Shown here one piece after another: positions 1 through 9,650 of a stretch of DNA of 33,320 nucleotides. Origin of the DNA: Candidatus Omnitrophica bacterium 4484_213 (GTDB taxonomy: Bacteria; Omnitrophota; 4484-213); the NCBI GenBank assembly GCA_002085025.1, contig MZGK01000019.1, forward strand, positions 1 through 33,320, read 5' to 3'. The translations under genes were made by a program, and so were the position numbers. Numbering within the stretch: position 1 is the first letter of the stretch; every line of letters begins with the position of its first letter. Below the pieces are notes generated by a model that saw only the letters and a list, made by a program, of their open reading frames with translations, ran no database searches and was not told where the DNA came from.

Positions 1-146
1 AATACCTTTAACTTCTCAAAATTTATTTTATTATCCTCAAAAACTTCAGGATAAATTGTCTTTAATCCTTCCTTAATATCTATCTTCACCCCGTTAGATA
101 GTGAACATCTAACGGGGTTCACCGATTTATTAATCTTTTCACTCAT
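1..146 (-). CDS. N-terminal part of a possible DNA methyltransferase, runs off window
   Basis: An ATG at 146-144 opens a frame of 48 codons that stays open to the window edge. Its start overlaps the stop of the upstream TPR/parvulin gene in an ATGAGTGA arrangement, which supports translational coupling. After a short leader the peptide contains NPVRCSLSNGV, encoded by a palindromic repeat at 88-118. It then continues with TIYPEVFEDNKINFEKLK, which resembles the start of type III or adenine-specific DNA methyltransferases. That resemblance is recalled from family appearance and no catalytic motif lies inside the window, so the function is uncertain. The palindrome sits in frame and does not interrupt the gene. 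Confidence 0.45.
   Translation of the reverse strand, partial: MSEKINKSVNPVRCSLSNGVKIDIKEGLKTIYPEVFEDNKINFEKLKV
88..118. repeat. In-frame palindromic repeat (NPVR type), copy 1
   Basis: Two perfect 12-base arms, ACCCCGTTAGAT at 88-99 and ATCTAACGGGGT at 107-118, enclose a 7-base loop. Read on the minus strand the element encodes the peptide NPVRCSLSNGV without a stop. Related arms occur at 12996-13058, 13729-13781 and, degenerate, at 22420-22457. Confidence 0.85.
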
Positions 147-1347
147 CTTTTATCTCCGTTTTCTTAGATGGCTTATAAAAAATCTCTACTTCCTGTTTTT
201 CCAAAGCGTCTTTTAACAATGAATCGGCAATACTGCGTTCTTTTTTCATCCTGTATTCATACTTTACCTGATTTTTCACCTCATTAAAGCTTCTTATCTT
301 TTCTGGTCGTTTATCCTCTATGGAGAATATATAAAATTTGTCTTTGATTTTTAAAGGATCGGTGCGCTCGCCCTTTTCCCCGAGAAAAAGACTTTCAATA
401 ACATTCTTTGCCTCTCCGATACCGCTAATATAACTTGAGCCGCGGTTAATCCATCCTTCTACTTCTCTGCCCTTACCTTCATCTAACTCTTTTAGTGCTT
501 TTTCTTTCTCTGAATCCTCACTAAATTCAACATAACTTATTTTTATCTTCGCTGGTTCAGTATATTTATCCTTATTTGCTTTATAATAGTTCTCCACATC
601 TTGGGGGTCTATCTTGAGCTTCTCTTCAATCTCTTTGCTTATGTAATCCTGAACTACGAGCTCCTTCTTTGTCCTTTCTAAAGTCTGGCGTATCTCGGCC
701 TTCTTATCTATACCCAATCTCTTTGCTTTCTCATACAACACCTCAGTTGCCACATAATTACGGATAAATTCGAGGCGCTTGTCCTCTTTGGTCATCTCTT
801 TACGCATCCATTCAGGAAGGCCTGCTAATACCTTATCTATTTCACTCTGGGTAATCTCACGTTTACCTATCCGTGCCACAACCTCTCCTTTCTTTGTTGA
901 TGTATCTCCTAAAGAAACTCTTTCAGCCAGTTCATATTGAGCCTGTGAGCTCAATCCTAAGTTTTCTAAAGCCTCAACAATCTTCTGATTCATCTCTTGC
1001 ATAAACTCTGCATCTTTATCCAGCATCTCTGCGCGGTAAAATAAAGCAAGGGCTTTTTCATACTGGTATAAATCCATATAAATATTGCCGAGGCGATAGC
1101 ATACTTTGGCAATCTCTTTATTGCTTGCTTTTGCGCTCTCAATGTATTTCTCGAAAACCGAAGCTGCCTCCTGCTGTAAGCCTTTAGCAAGAAGTGTATT
1201 GGCATAGTCAAGCTGGTCTTTAACACTCCAGACTTTTTGTTGAGGCACGGGCTTAGTTATCCTCTCGGGTAGTTGCACCACCAAAACTGTTAATGTCCCC
1301 AGAATTAAAATGATTATACTTAACATCAATATATTAAATTTTGTCAT
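139..1347 (-). CDS. Membrane-anchored TPR protein with parvulin-type peptidyl-prolyl isomerase region
   Basis: This 402-residue protein starts with a single hydrophobic segment (about residues 7-26) that should act as a signal anchor, placing the rest outside the cytoplasm. Residues about 40-135 look like tetratricopeptide repeats (LAKGLQQEAASVFEKYIESA, YRLGNIYMDLYQYEKALALF). A SurA/PpiC-like chaperone segment follows (VARIGKREITQSEIDKVL), then a parvulin-like domain at about 250-350 (IKISYVEF, KFYIFSIEDKRPEKIRSFNE). Family knowledge suggests a periplasmic folding factor. The parvulin core is divergent and isomerase activity is not assured. The start is supported by AGGAGG just upstream. The gene lies downstream of MoxR and DUF58 genes and its stop overlaps the next start. 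Confidence 0.75.
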   Translation of the reverse strand: MTKFNILMLSIIILILGTLTVLVVQLPERITKPVPQQKVWSVKDQLDYANTLLAKGLQQEAASVFEKYIESAKASNKEIAKVCYRLGNIYMDLYQYEKALALFYRAEMLDKDAEFMQEMNQKIVEALENLGLSSQAQYELAERVSLGDTSTKKGEVVARIGKREITQSEIDKVLAGLPEWMRKEMTKEDKRLEFIRNYVATEVLYEKAKRLGIDKKAEIRQTLERTKKELVVQDYISKEIEEKLKIDPQDVENYYKANKDKYTEPAKIKISYVEFSEDSEKEKALKELDEGKGREVEGWINRGSSYISGIGEAKNVIESLFLGEKGERTDPLKIKDKFYIFSIEDKRPEKIRSFNEVKNQVKYEYRMKKERSIADSLLKDALEKQEVEIFYKPSKKTEIKDE

Positions 1348-1368
1348 CTTGGCCTCCTGTACAAAATG

Positions 1369-1411
1369 CCTAAAGTTGAAGAAAAAACTTCCCTAATTTT
1401 AGGCACTTTCT
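1369..1411. repeat. Intergenic direct repeat flanking the DUF58 gene, copy 1
   Basis: This 43-base segment begins CCTAAAGTTGAAGAAAAAAC and ends TAGGCACTTTCT. It recurs in the same orientation at 2368-2410 with one base different. The two copies bracket the DUF58 gene. The CCTAAAGT and AACTTTAGG words also recur in both orientations through 2300-2450. Confidence 0.85.
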
Positions 1412-2291
1412 ATGTCCTTGCTCTCCTTTCCCGCATTCGAAAGAATGAAAATAAAGTTTTACTGTAAGGCACATCCGTACGGATATCAATACTGTCAACT
1501 TTTATGCGCTTAAAACATCTTGAGCGCTCCTCGAATATTCTTATTGCATTTTCATTAAATTGCTTGCGTATCTCAGGATTTGAACTATCCACTAAAGTTT
1601 CATTTTCCGTTTCAGGGTCGCATAATGCGATAAGTCCTACGTCAGGTAAATTTATCTCTTTAGGGTCGGTGATAGTTATTGCAGTAATATCATGCCGTTT
1701 GGTAGCAATACTCAATAGTTTTTCAAACCCATCATCATAGAAATCAGATATAATAAAACTCACTGTCCTGCGCCTTGAAACCCTGTTTAAGTACTCCAAG
1801 GCTTCTGATATATTCGTCTTCTTACTCTGTGGTTTGTGATATAACGCTTCGCGCACAATACGCAGTGCATGACGCAGTCCCTTGCGGGGCGGAACAAACT
1901 TCTCTATTCTATCAGTAAAAGCAATCAGTCCCACTTTATCATTATTCTGCATTGCAGCAAAGGTAAGAAGCGAACAAATCTCAGCCGCCAGTTGACGTTT
2001 CAACTTATTCACTGTTCCAAAATAACCTGAGCGCGATAAATCCAGAAGGAGCATTACTGTAAGTTCTCTTTCTTCCACAAAATTTTTAACGTATGGTTCA
2101 CCTGTACGAGCAGTAACATTCCAGTCAATTGAGCGCACATCGTCTCCCGGAAAATACTGGCGCACCTCATCAAACTCCATACCTCTGCCTTTAAACACAC
2201 TCTGATACTGCCCGGCAAAGACATCGGTAACCATACGAGATGTAATTATCTGAATACGCCTGATTTGTTTAAGAATCTCTTTTGGTATCAT
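1410..2291 (-). CDS. DUF58 family protein with von Willebrand A-like fold
   Basis: The 293-residue protein shows the DUF58 core: a basic N-terminus, GRGMEFDEVRQYFPGDDVRS, then SIDWNVTARTGEPYVKNF, followed by a vWA-like domain opening LLLDLSRSG. The DxSxS part of the metal-ion-dependent adhesion site is present. DUF58 proteins usually pair with MoxR AAA+ ATPases, and a moxR gene lies directly upstream here, so a chaperone-like pair acting on envelope or redox proteins is the standard inference. The substrate is unknown. No clear ribosome-binding site precedes the ATG at 2291, where the upstream sequence is repeat-derived (AAACTTTAGGCAATTTTTACT). Expression may rely on coupling to moxR or on a weak site. 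Confidence 0.85.
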   Translation of the reverse strand: MIPKEILKQIRRIQIITSRMVTDVFAGQYQSVFKGRGMEFDEVRQYFPGDDVRSIDWNVTARTGEPYVKNFVEERELTVMLLLDLSRSGYFGTVNKLKRQLAAEICSLLTFAAMQNNDKVGLIAFTDRIEKFVPPRKGLRHALRIVREALYHKPQSKKTNISEALEYLNRVSRRRTVSFIISDFYDDGFEKLLSIATKRHDITAITITDPKEINLPDVGLIALCDPETENETLVDSSNPEIRKQFNENAIRIFEERSRCFKRIKVDSIDIRTDVPYSKTLFSFFRMRERRART

Positions 2292-2367
2292 AGTAAAAAT
2301 TGCCTAAAGTTTCAAAATACTTAAAGTGCCCAAAAGAAATACCTAAAGTTGCAAAGTACTTAAAATA

Positions 2368-2410
2368 CCTAAAGTTGAAGAAAAAATTTCCCTAATTTTA
2401 GGCACTTTCT
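2368..2410. repeat. Intergenic direct repeat flanking the DUF58 gene, copy 2
   Basis: Second copy of the 43-base repeat seen at 1369-1411, one mismatch. It sits in a 160-base spacer (2292-2451) made almost entirely of CCTAAAGT/ACTTTAGG words in both orientations, which could fold into several alternative hairpins between moxR and the DUF58 gene. Confidence 0.85.
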
Positions 2411-2451
2411 AACTTTAGGCATTTTAGGCCACTTTGAAATTTTAGGCACTT

Positions 2452-3444
2452 CTACGGAACTTCTATCTCATCAAATATCTTCTTTATGATATCTTCAGAG
2501 GTCTTCTCTTCTGCTTCTGCTTCATAACTTACAATAACCCTGTGCCTTAATACATCAGGTCCGATAGACTTAACATCCTGCGGAGTAACATAGCCTCTAC
2601 CCTGAATAAAAGCGTAAGCTTTAGAAGCAAGAGTTAGATAGATACTGGCACGAGGAGAGGCACCATATTGGATAAGGCTCTCTAAATCACCTAATTTATA
2701 TTTAGATGGGTCCCTCGTGGCAAAGACAATATCAATGATGTATCTCTCAATCTTCTCATCGATGTATACCTCATTGACAACCTTTCGTGCCCTTAAGATA
2801 TCATCAGGGTTAATAACAGAATTGACTTTTATCTCCTTGTCAGTAAAACTCATCTCTTTTAAGATTTTGTGTTCTTCTTCTTTGCTGGGATAGGTTATAT
2901 TGATTTTAAGCATAAACCGGTCAATCTGAGCTTCTGGTAAAGGATAAGTTCCTTCTTGTTCAATAGGATTCTGGGTTGCCATAACTAAAAATGGCTCATC
3001 TAATTTAAATGTATTCTCACCAATAGTAACCTGACGCTCCTGCATTGCTTCCAAAAGCGCACTCTGAACCTTTGCTGGCGCACGGTTTATTTCATCTGCC
3101 AGAATGACATTAGCAAATATAGGACCTTTTTTAGTGGTAAATGTTCCTTCCTTGGGGTTATAAACGAGGGTGCCGATAAGATCTGCTGGAAGTAAATCTG
3201 GCGTAAATTGAATCCTCTGAAATTTGGTATTAATTGCCTGAGACAATGTTTTTATTGATAAAGTCTTGGCTAAACCCGGAACTCCCTCAACAAGTACATG
3301 ACCATTAGCGAGTAAACCAACCAGGAGTCGGTCAATCAAATACCTCTGCCCGATAATTACCTTTCTTATCTCGGAAACCAGGCCGCTTACAAACGCACTC
3401 TCCTCTCTTACCTTTTCATTGATTGCACTTATTCCGGTTACCAT
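2452..3444 (-). CDS. MoxR-family AAA+ ATPase
   Basis: This AAA+ ATPase carries a Walker A motif GVPGLAKT, a Walker B ILADEINRAPAKVQSALLEA, sensor ATQNPIEQEGTYPLPEAQ and DRFML, all characteristic of MoxR proteins. A longer frame opens at 3495, but the ATG at 3444 is preceded by AAAGGAGGGAAG at ideal spacing. That start gives 330 residues (MVTGISAINEK) and is preferred. MoxR proteins act as chaperone-like ATPases together with vWA partners; the DUF58 gene downstream is the likely partner. The gene is the first of a minus-strand group (moxR, DUF58, TPR/parvulin, possible methyltransferase). Confidence 0.92.
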   Translation of the reverse strand: MVTGISAINEKVREESAFVSGLVSEIRKVIIGQRYLIDRLLVGLLANGHVLVEGVPGLAKTLSIKTLSQAINTKFQRIQFTPDLLPADLIGTLVYNPKEGTFTTKKGPIFANVILADEINRAPAKVQSALLEAMQERQVTIGENTFKLDEPFLVMATQNPIEQEGTYPLPEAQIDRFMLKINITYPSKEEEHKILKEMSFTDKEIKVNSVINPDDILRARKVVNEVYIDEKIERYIIDIVFATRDPSKYKLGDLESLIQYGASPRASIYLTLASKAYAFIQGRGYVTPQDVKSIGPDVLRHRVIVSYEAEAEEKTSEDIIKKIFDEIEVP

Positions 3445-3608
3445 CTTCCTCCCTCCTTTTTTGATTATTATTTTTTTCTGCTTTCTAATTTCCAAAAATG
3501 TACTTTATTTTACTAAAAAAATGCTTTCCTCGCAAGACCCTCAACTTCGGTCCGCCGCCGAAGCCTTGACAGAACCAACTTGAATAAGAAGGTCCCTCTC
3601 TTTATCCT

Positions 3609-4802
3609 CTATTCGCTGTTCTTATTAGGAATTATAGACTTCTTTCTTAATAACCGGTGGTAGGTAATGGCAAAGCGGTGGGCTTCGTCGCGAAGGCGGA
3701 ACAAGCTCTTTTTCTCTTGAGGGCTAAGGGCTAAATCCGTATAAAATCTATCAGGCATTCTCCTTTGCCTTTTTTGCGGTTTGGCAATAGCCACGAGGGG
3801 AATTTTTAAATCTCGACTCTCTAAAACCTTTTTAGCCGCATTCAATTGCGCCCTTCCTCCATCAACTAAAATAAGACACGGATATGGCCACTCTCGGTGA
3901 GCAAATCGTCTCTCAAGCACTTCCTTCATCATCCCTACATCTCCTCCCCTAAGCTTTTCTATCCTAAATTTGCGATACTGGCTTCTGGCAAGTTCGCCGT
4001 CTTCAAACACAGTCATACTGCCTGTAGCCAATTTCTCTTTAATGTTTGAGATATCATAGGCTTCGATTCTACCCTGAAGAATTGAGGGAGACTCTCTCGT
4101 TAGAAGGCCGATATCTCTAAGATGAGAAAAGGCAAAGATTTTATTTCTAATTTGAGAGGCCTTTTCAAAGTTCTCTTTATCGGCGGCCTCTTTCATCTCT
4201 TTTTTTAATTTAGCGATGAGAGTCTTTGCTTTCCCTTTTAAAATCAGTTTTAAATGATTGATATTCCTTTTATAATCTCTCGGGCTAATTTTCCCCAGGC
4301 AGGGTGCCGGGCATCTTCCTAAATGATATTCAAGGCAGGCTTTTTGGGGAATGTTTTTACACACCCGACAGGGAAAAATCTTCCGCAGAATTTCCAGGGC
4401 ACGTCTTGCTAATTTTGCGTTGGTATAGGGACCAAAAAATTCTCCGGGAGCGCTTACCTTGGAGAGTCGGGTCACCCAGACGCGGGGAAATTCATCTTTG
4501 CTTATAACAATAACCACAAAACTCTTATCATCCTTTAATTTAACATTGTATTTTGGCTGATGGGCCTTGATTAGTTTTGCCTCGAGAATTACCGCCTCTA
4601 AAACTGAATTTGTCTTTCTATATCTAATCCTTACGGCCTCCTCCAGCATCCTTCTTATTTTAGAATCTCGGCTCTGCAAATGAGAAGCAATCCTCGTTCT
4701 AATTGAACCGGAAGAACCGATGTATAAAATCTTATCGTTTTTTGCGCAGAAAAAATAAACGCCAGGGGCTTTGGGAAGATTGTTTATCTCTTGAGATAAC
4801 AT
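3609..4802 (-). CDS. uvrC: UvrC excinuclease subunit, unusually short
   Basis: UvrC is the dual-incision nuclease of nucleotide excision repair. The 397-residue protein has a GIY-YIG domain (GVYFF at 14-18, YIGS at 27-30), the cysteine cluster CRVCKNIPQKAC...GRCPAPC near 145-168, a UVR motif near 205-225 and an RNase H-like nuclease domain. The expected catalytic residues are present: D250 in YDISN, D314 in LVDGG and H375 in DEAHRFA. It is about 200 residues shorter than usual. Roughly 100 residues between UVR and nuclease domains and the C-terminal helix-hairpin-helix domain are absent. There is no internal stop or frameshift. It follows uvrA after 10 bases, with AAGGTG at the uvrA end as a possible ribosome-binding site. 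Confidence 0.9.
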   Translation of the reverse strand: MLSQEINNLPKAPGVYFFCAKNDKILYIGSSGSIRTRIASHLQSRDSKIRRMLEEAVRIRYRKTNSVLEAVILEAKLIKAHQPKYNVKLKDDKSFVVIVISKDEFPRVWVTRLSKVSAPGEFFGPYTNAKLARRALEILRKIFPCRVCKNIPQKACLEYHLGRCPAPCLGKISPRDYKRNINHLKLILKGKAKTLIAKLKKEMKEAADKENFEKASQIRNKIFAFSHLRDIGLLTRESPSILQGRIEAYDISNIKEKLATGSMTVFEDGELARSQYRKFRIEKLRGGDVGMMKEVLERRFAHREWPYPCLILVDGGRAQLNAAKKVLESRDLKIPLVAIAKPQKRQRRMPDRFYTDLALSPQEKKSLFRLRDEAHRFAITYHRLLRKKSIIPNKNSE

Positions 4803-4812
4803 GGCAATAATA

Positions 4813-7467
4813 TTATAACACCTTCCTTAGAAATTGGCCTGTATAAGAGCCAGAGGTCCGGGCTATTTCTTCTGGAGAGCCTTTGGCAATCACCCTTCCT
4901 CCGGCCTCGCCTCCTTCCGGTCCGAGGTCAATAACCCAATCTGCGCTCTTTATAACCTCGATATTATGTTCTATTGCTACTACTGAGTTTCCTCTCTCTA
5001 CCAATTTTTGGAGCACCCCTATTAATTTTTTGACATCTTCAAAGTGTAGACCTGTAGTTGGTTCATCTAAAATATAAAGGGTTTTTCCTCCCGGAGGCCG
5101 AGAAAGCTCACGGGAGAGCTTTATCCTTTGGGCCTCTCCCCCCGAGAGAGTGGTAGCTGGCTGGCCAAGCTTCAAATAACCCAAACCTACCTCTTCCATT
5201 AATTTTAGTTTATCTTTTATCTCGGGAATAGGGTGGAAGAATTTTAAAGCCTCGGTAGTTGTCATTTCTAATATTTCGCTAATATCTTTATCTCCATATT
5301 TCACCTCGAGGGTTTCTTTGTTAAATCTTTTACCCCGGCAGACCTCGCAGGGAACATAGACATCGGGCAGAAATTGCATCTCAATTTTTATTTGCCCCCC
5401 GCCCCGGCAAGCCTCGCACCTTCCCCCGGAAACATTAAAAGAAAATCTACCCGCGTGGTATCCTCGCTGGCGAGCCAAGGGAGTAGCCGCAAAAAGTTTG
5501 CGAATGGGAGTAAAAACATCAGTATAGGTAGCCGGATTTGAGCGGGGAGTTCGCCCAATAGGGCTCTGGTCCACCAGAATCACCCGGTCTATAAATTCCT
5601 GGCCTTCCAATTTAGAAAATTCCCCGGGTTTTTCTTTGGCTCCCTGCAGGCTCCGAGCAAGAGCCTTATAAATAGTATCAACAATCAAACTTGATTTTCC
5701 GCTGCCAGAGACGCCGGTAATGCAGGTAAATAAATTAAGAGGAATATCAACTCTTATATTTTTCAAATTATGGCATCTTACACCCCTTATGGTTAAGAAA
5801 TTCTTTCCTGGTTTTCGCCGGGCGGGAATCTCAATAAATTTCTCCCCTTTTAAATACTGGCTGGTTAAGGAAGTGGTTTTGAGGAATTGAGTAAGGGGCC
5901 CTTGGGCAACTACTCTTCCCCCGAATTCTCCTCCCCCCGGACCAAGGTCGCAGAGCCAATCTGCTGCCTCAATGGTTGCTCGGTCATGCTCAATTATTAA
6001 GAGAGTGTTTCTTAGATCTCGCAAATGGATGAGCGTTTCCAGGAGTCTGTTCACATCTCGGAGGTGGAGCCCTATAGTCGGTTCGTCTAAGATGTAAAGA
6101 ACGCCGGTGAGCCCTGAACCCACCTGAGAAGCCAGGCGAATTCTCTGGACCTCTCCCACCGCCAGAGTCTCTCCTTCTCGAAAAAGGGTAAGATAACTAA
6201 GCCCGACTTTTACGAGAAACTTTAATCTCTTTTTTACTTCCTCTAAAATCCTTTCACTGATTCTTTTTTCCTGAGATGTTAATCTTAACTTTTGAAAAAA
6301 TTCGTAAGCCTGCTTAATATCAAGCTGACAGATTTCCGCAATACTCATTCCTCCTATCTTTATGCCTAAACTCTCTTTTTTTAAGCGCTGACCTTGACAC
6401 TCAGGGCACGGTTTCCGCGACATATACCTTCTAATTTCTTTTTGCACCGATTCCGACTGGGTCTTCTCATATCTCTCTTCAAGGTGAGGAATAAGGCCAT
6501 TAAAGTAGGTATAAAATACCCGCGGCTGACCGTGAAAATAGTACCGAATCCTGATTTTTTCTTCATAGTCCGGGCCATAGAGAAGAAGATTCATTTTATG
6601 AGAAGGAATGTCTTCGATTCGCATATCAATGGGGATGTTGTATTCTTCGCAAACGGCGTTAATGAGAGCGCCGTAATAATTTTTGGGAGTCCAGCTCCAA
6701 GGTAAAACTGCTCCTTCGGCAATGGTTCTTGTCCTATCAGGAATGACCAGAGAGGGGTCAATCTGAATTTCTCTTCCCAGCCCCTGACATTTTGGGCAGG
6801 CTCCATAAGGGCTGTTAAAAGAGAAAAGCCTCGGTTCAATTTTGGGAAAAGAGAAACCGCACCTATGACAGGCCAGGCGGCTATTAAAGATCACCTCTCC
6901 TTTTTGCCTCTCAATCTTCACTAAACCGCTTCCTCCTTCCAAAGCCAACTCCACCGCTTCGGAAATGCGGGGAATGCTGTCGGCATCTACCTTAAGGGTG
7001 TCTACTAAAATATCAATATTATGAAGTTTGTATCGTGAAAGAGAGATCCTTCGGGATAAATCACGCATTTTCCCGTCAATCTTCGCTTTGCTAAAACCCT
7101 GGAGACAATAGGGTTTGCCAATTTTAGCAAAAAGCAGACGGAGATAATCGTAAATCTCAGTAATAGTGCCCACTACCGAGCGAGGATTGTGGGGAAGGGT
7201 TTTTTGGGAAATCGCAATGGCTGGCGAGAGTCCTGAAATTTCTTCGACTTCTGCCTTTCTCATCTGGGATAAAAATTGACGGGCATAGGAAGAAAGGCTT
7301 TCCAAATACCTGCGCTGGGCTTCATTAAAGATAGTATCAAAAACGAGACTTGATTTTCCCGAACCAGATACCCCGGTAAGAACAATTATCTTATTCTTGG
7401 GTATTTCAAGGTTGATATTCTTCAAATTGTGCTCTCGTGCTCCTTTTATAATAATTTTATTCTCCAT
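4813..7467 (-). CDS. uvrA: UvrA excinuclease ATPase subunit
   Basis: UvrA is the damage-sensing ABC ATPase of nucleotide excision repair. The 884-residue protein has a first Walker A GVSGSGKS (32-39), zinc-binding cysteines CHRCG...CPKCQ near 200-227, CPECQ near 354, and a first ABC Walker [13 protein letters not shown] (457-468). The second half has GVSGSGKSS, the zinc module CEACRGG...[19 protein letters not shown] and [12 protein letters not shown]. The first-half signature, normally [12 protein letters not shown], reads [12 protein letters not shown] (435 onward), an unusual change at an ATP-contacting motif, while the second copy is canonical. The start overlaps the uvrB stop as TAATG, so translation is coupled in the order uvrB-uvrA-uvrC. 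Confidence 0.97.
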   Translation of the reverse strand: MENKIIIKGAREHNLKNINLEIPKNKIIVLTGVSGSGKSSLVFDTIFNEAQRRYLESLSSYARQFLSQMRKAEVEEISGLSPAIAISQKTLPHNPRSVVGTITEIYDYLRLLFAKIGKPYCLQGFSKAKIDGKMRDLSRRISLSRYKLHNIDILVDTLKVDADSIPRISEAVELALEGGSGLVKIERQKGEVIFNSRLACHRCGFSFPKIEPRLFSFNSPYGACPKCQGLGREIQIDPSLVIPDRTRTIAEGAVLPWSWTPKNYYGALINAVCEEYNIPIDMRIEDIPSHKMNLLLYGPDYEEKIRIRYYFHGQPRVFYTYFNGLIPHLEERYEKTQSESVQKEIRRYMSRKPCPECQGQRLKKESLGIKIGGMSIAEICQLDIKQAYEFFQKLRLTSQEKRISERILEEVKKRLKFLVKVGLSYLTLFREGETLAVGEVQRIRLASQVGSGLTGVLYILDEPTIGLHLRDVNRLLETLIHLRDLRNTLLIIEHDRATIEAADWLCDLGPGGGEFGGRVVAQGPLTQFLKTTSLTSQYLKGEKFIEIPARRKPGKNFLTIRGVRCHNLKNIRVDIPLNLFTCITGVSGSGKSSLIVDTIYKALARSLQGAKEKPGEFSKLEGQEFIDRVILVDQSPIGRTPRSNPATYTDVFTPIRKLFAATPLARQRGYHAGRFSFNVSGGRCEACRGGGQIKIEMQFLPDVYVPCEVCRGKRFNKETLEVKYGDKDISEILEMTTTEALKFFHPIPEIKDKLKLMEEVGLGYLKLGQPATTLSGGEAQRIKLSRELSRPPGGKTLYILDEPTTGLHFEDVKKLIGVLQKLVERGNSVVAIEHNIEVIKSADWVIDLGPEGGEAGGRVIAKGSPEEIARTSGSYTGQFLRKVL

Positions 7468-9422
7468 TATCTTAAAACAAGTTTTTTGAGTTCTCTAATT
7501 TCGTCCCTGAGAAGGGCTGCTTTTTCAAACTCTAAATTTTTGGCAAGCTTATGCATCTCGGCAGTTTTTCCCTCAATAACCTTGGGAATATCCTTTATTT
7601 CCAAAGTTTCTTCATATTCTTTTACCGGTTCAGGTCTTTCAATCTCTTCAAAAAACTTAGCAATCTTTTTGGAAATACTCTTAGGGGTAATTTTATGTTT
7701 TTTATTATGAGCCCGCTGGAGTCGGCGACGGCGCCTCGTTTCTTTAATCGCTCTTTTCATAGAATCTGTTATCTCATCAGCATAAAGAATAACCCTACCT
7801 TTCACATTTCTGGCCGCTCGGCCCATGGTTTGAATAAGAGAGGTTTCAGAACGAAGAAAGCCCTCTTTGTCGGCGTCCAAAATTGCTACCAGTTCCACTT
7901 CGGGAAGGTCTAGGCCTTCGCGCAAAAGATTAACCCCGACTAAAACATCAATCTTCCCTTTTCTTAAATCCTCAAGCACTCCTGCCCTCTCCAAGGTATC
8001 CACTTCTGAGTGGAGATAATTCGTCTTAAATCCTCTTTCGGCTAAATATTCGCTTAAATCTTCAGATGTTTTTTTTCGCAAAGTAGTAATGAGGGCTCTA
8101 TTGCCTCTCCTAATCACTTTTTTGAGTTTGTTTGCTAAATCGTCAATCTGGTCTTCCGCTGGCTTCACTACTATTTCTGGGTCAATGAGCCCGGTTGGGC
8201 GAATAATCTGCTTAACAATCTGAGCGGATTTTTTTCTTTCATAGCCTGCTGGAGTAGCAGAAGTAAAAATTACCTGATTTATTCTCTCTTCAAATTCATT
8301 AAATTTCAGAGGTCGATTATCGAGAGCCGAAGGGAGCCGAAAGCCATGTTCTACGAGAGTCTCCTTGCGCGAGCGGTCTCCCTCATACATCCCCCGAAGT
8401 TGAGGCAGAGTTATATGGGATTCGTCAATAACTAAAAGATAATCTTTGGGGAAGTAATCAATGAGGGTATGGGGGGGCTGCCCCGGAGCCCGACCAGAAA
8501 GATACCTGGAGTAATTTTCAATGCCCGCGCAATATCCCAGCTCCTTGAGCATCTCTAAATCATATAAGGTTCTTCGCTCTAATCTTTCGGCTTCTAAGAA
8601 TAAATTTTTCTTTTTAAAGAATCTTAATCGCTCGCTGAGTTCTTTCTTTATCTCGCTGATTGCCTCTCTAAGCACCGGTTCGGGAGTAACAAAATGCTTG
8701 GTTGGAAAAATATCAAGCCTATCAACCTTTTTTCTTTTTTTAGTAAGAGGCTCAATCATAAAAATTTCGCTGATTTTATCTCCGTTCATTTCGATTCTAT
8801 AAATTACATCCTCGCCCGGGAGCATAATTTCAATTACCTCGCCTCTAACTAAAAATCTACCTCTCGTGAGAATCTTGGTTCGGGTATATTTAAGCCGGCT
8901 AAGCGCCCTGATAAGGGTCTCACGGGTAATAATCCTTCCTGGCTCAAGATGCATGGATATCTCCTGGTAATAAGAAGGATTACCCAACCCGTATATAGAG
9001 GAGACAGAAGCGCAAATTATTACATCGCGCCGGCTTGAAAGAGCACTGGTAGCCAGATGACGAAGTCTATCAATCTCTTCATTAATCTCTGCCTCTTTTT
9101 CAATATAAGTATCACTTTGGGGTAAATAAGCCTCGGGCTGGTAATAATCATAATAGGAGACAAAATAGCAGACTTCATTTGAGGGAAAAAGGCGACGGAA
9201 TTCAGCAGTAAGTTGGGCGGCCAATGTTTTATTCGGGGCTATTACAAGGGTGGGTTTTTGGATTTTTTCAATTACACAGCCAATAGTGAATGTCTTGCCT
9301 GAGCCAGTTACTCCTAAAAGGGTCTGAAACTTGTGTCCCTTTTTAAGGCCATCTACTAACTCTTTTATCGCTTTCGGCTGATCTCCAGATGGCTTGATTT
9401 TTACTTTAAGTTTGAATTCCAT
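7467..9422 (-). CDS. uvrB: UvrB excinuclease helicase-like subunit
   Basis: UvrB is the DNA-loading helicase-like component of UvrABC. The 651-residue protein has Walker A GVTGSGKT near 37-44, the [20 protein letters not shown] beta-hairpin region, DESH, and C-terminal helicase motifs ([35 protein letters not shown]). A C-terminal UVR motif contacts UvrC ([20 protein letters not shown]). Length and motifs match the family. The ATG at 9422 is taken as the start; a TTG one codon upstream would add one residue. No strong Shine-Dalgarno sequence is seen (AGAAG at short spacing). Its TAA shares a base with the uvrA ATG. Confidence 0.97.
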   Translation of the reverse strand: MEFKLKVKIKPSGDQPKAIKELVDGLKKGHKFQTLLGVTGSGKTFTIGCVIEKIQKPTLVIAPNKTLAAQLTAEFRRLFPSNEVCYFVSYYDYYQPEAYLPQSDTYIEKEAEINEEIDRLRHLATSALSSRRDVIICASVSSIYGLGNPSYYQEISMHLEPGRIITRETLIRALSRLKYTRTKILTRGRFLVRGEVIEIMLPGEDVIYRIEMNGDKISEIFMIEPLTKKRKKVDRLDIFPTKHFVTPEPVLREAISEIKKELSERLRFFKKKNLFLEAERLERRTLYDLEMLKELGYCAGIENYSRYLSGRAPGQPPHTLIDYFPKDYLLVIDESHITLPQLRGMYEGDRSRKETLVEHGFRLPSALDNRPLKFNEFEERINQVIFTSATPAGYERKKSAQIVKQIIRPTGLIDPEIVVKPAEDQIDDLANKLKKVIRRGNRALITTLRKKTSEDLSEYLAERGFKTNYLHSEVDTLERAGVLEDLRKGKIDVLVGVNLLREGLDLPEVELVAILDADKEGFLRSETSLIQTMGRAARNVKGRVILYADEITDSMKRAIKETRRRRRLQRAHNKKHKITPKSISKKIAKFFEEIERPEPVKEYEETLEIKDIPKVIEGKTAEMHKLAKNLEFEKAALLRDEIRELKKLVLR

Positions 9423-9456
9423 CAACTTCTATGTTTAAACTTTATTCTACCAAAAA

Positions 9457-9477
9457 TCGCCTCTTCGGCGACTTTTC
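9457..9477 (-). terminator. Weak hairpin terminator upstream of uvrB
   Basis: Read on the minus strand, TCGCC-GAAGA-GGCGA forms a 5-bp stem followed by TTTTT. It would end transcription coming from the decayed restriction-endonuclease gene before uvrB. The stem is short, so this is tentative. Confidence 0.4.
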
Positions 9478-9600
9478 AATCCGCTCTAAATTGCGGCTAA
9501 ATAACCCTTTTTTGTTTTTTAAATCTCCTCCCTGTGGATGGAACCTTTCTAAGAGAGTTTACTAAGCCCACCGTTTCGTCCAACGTTTTGCAGGCAAAAG

Positions 9601-9639
9601 AAATTGCCGAAGGCAATTTGGGGAAATCTTTGATTTCCC
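9601..9639. repeat. Two back-to-back perfect hairpins
   Basis: AAATTGCC-GAA-GGCAATTT (9601-9619) is followed one base later by GGGAAATC-TTT-GATTTCCC (9621-9639). Each has a perfect 8-bp stem and a 3-base loop. They lie just beyond the conserved end of the broken endonuclease, between GTCCAAC at 9578-9584 and GTTATAC at 9651-9657. Confidence 0.8.
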
Positions 9640-9650
9640 TTTTATCCGCT

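Noticed and set aside
3545-3563. Hairpin CTTCGG-TCCGCCG-CCGAAG upstream of moxR as a terminator of uvrC
   Set aside because: It has a 6-bp stem at a plausible place, but no T-run follows on the minus strand.
6394-6705. Open frames antisense to uvrA, such as 6394-6705 and 4883-5077 on the plus strand
   Set aside because: They lie wholly opposite a clear uvrA coding frame, lack ribosome-binding sites and resemble no protein.
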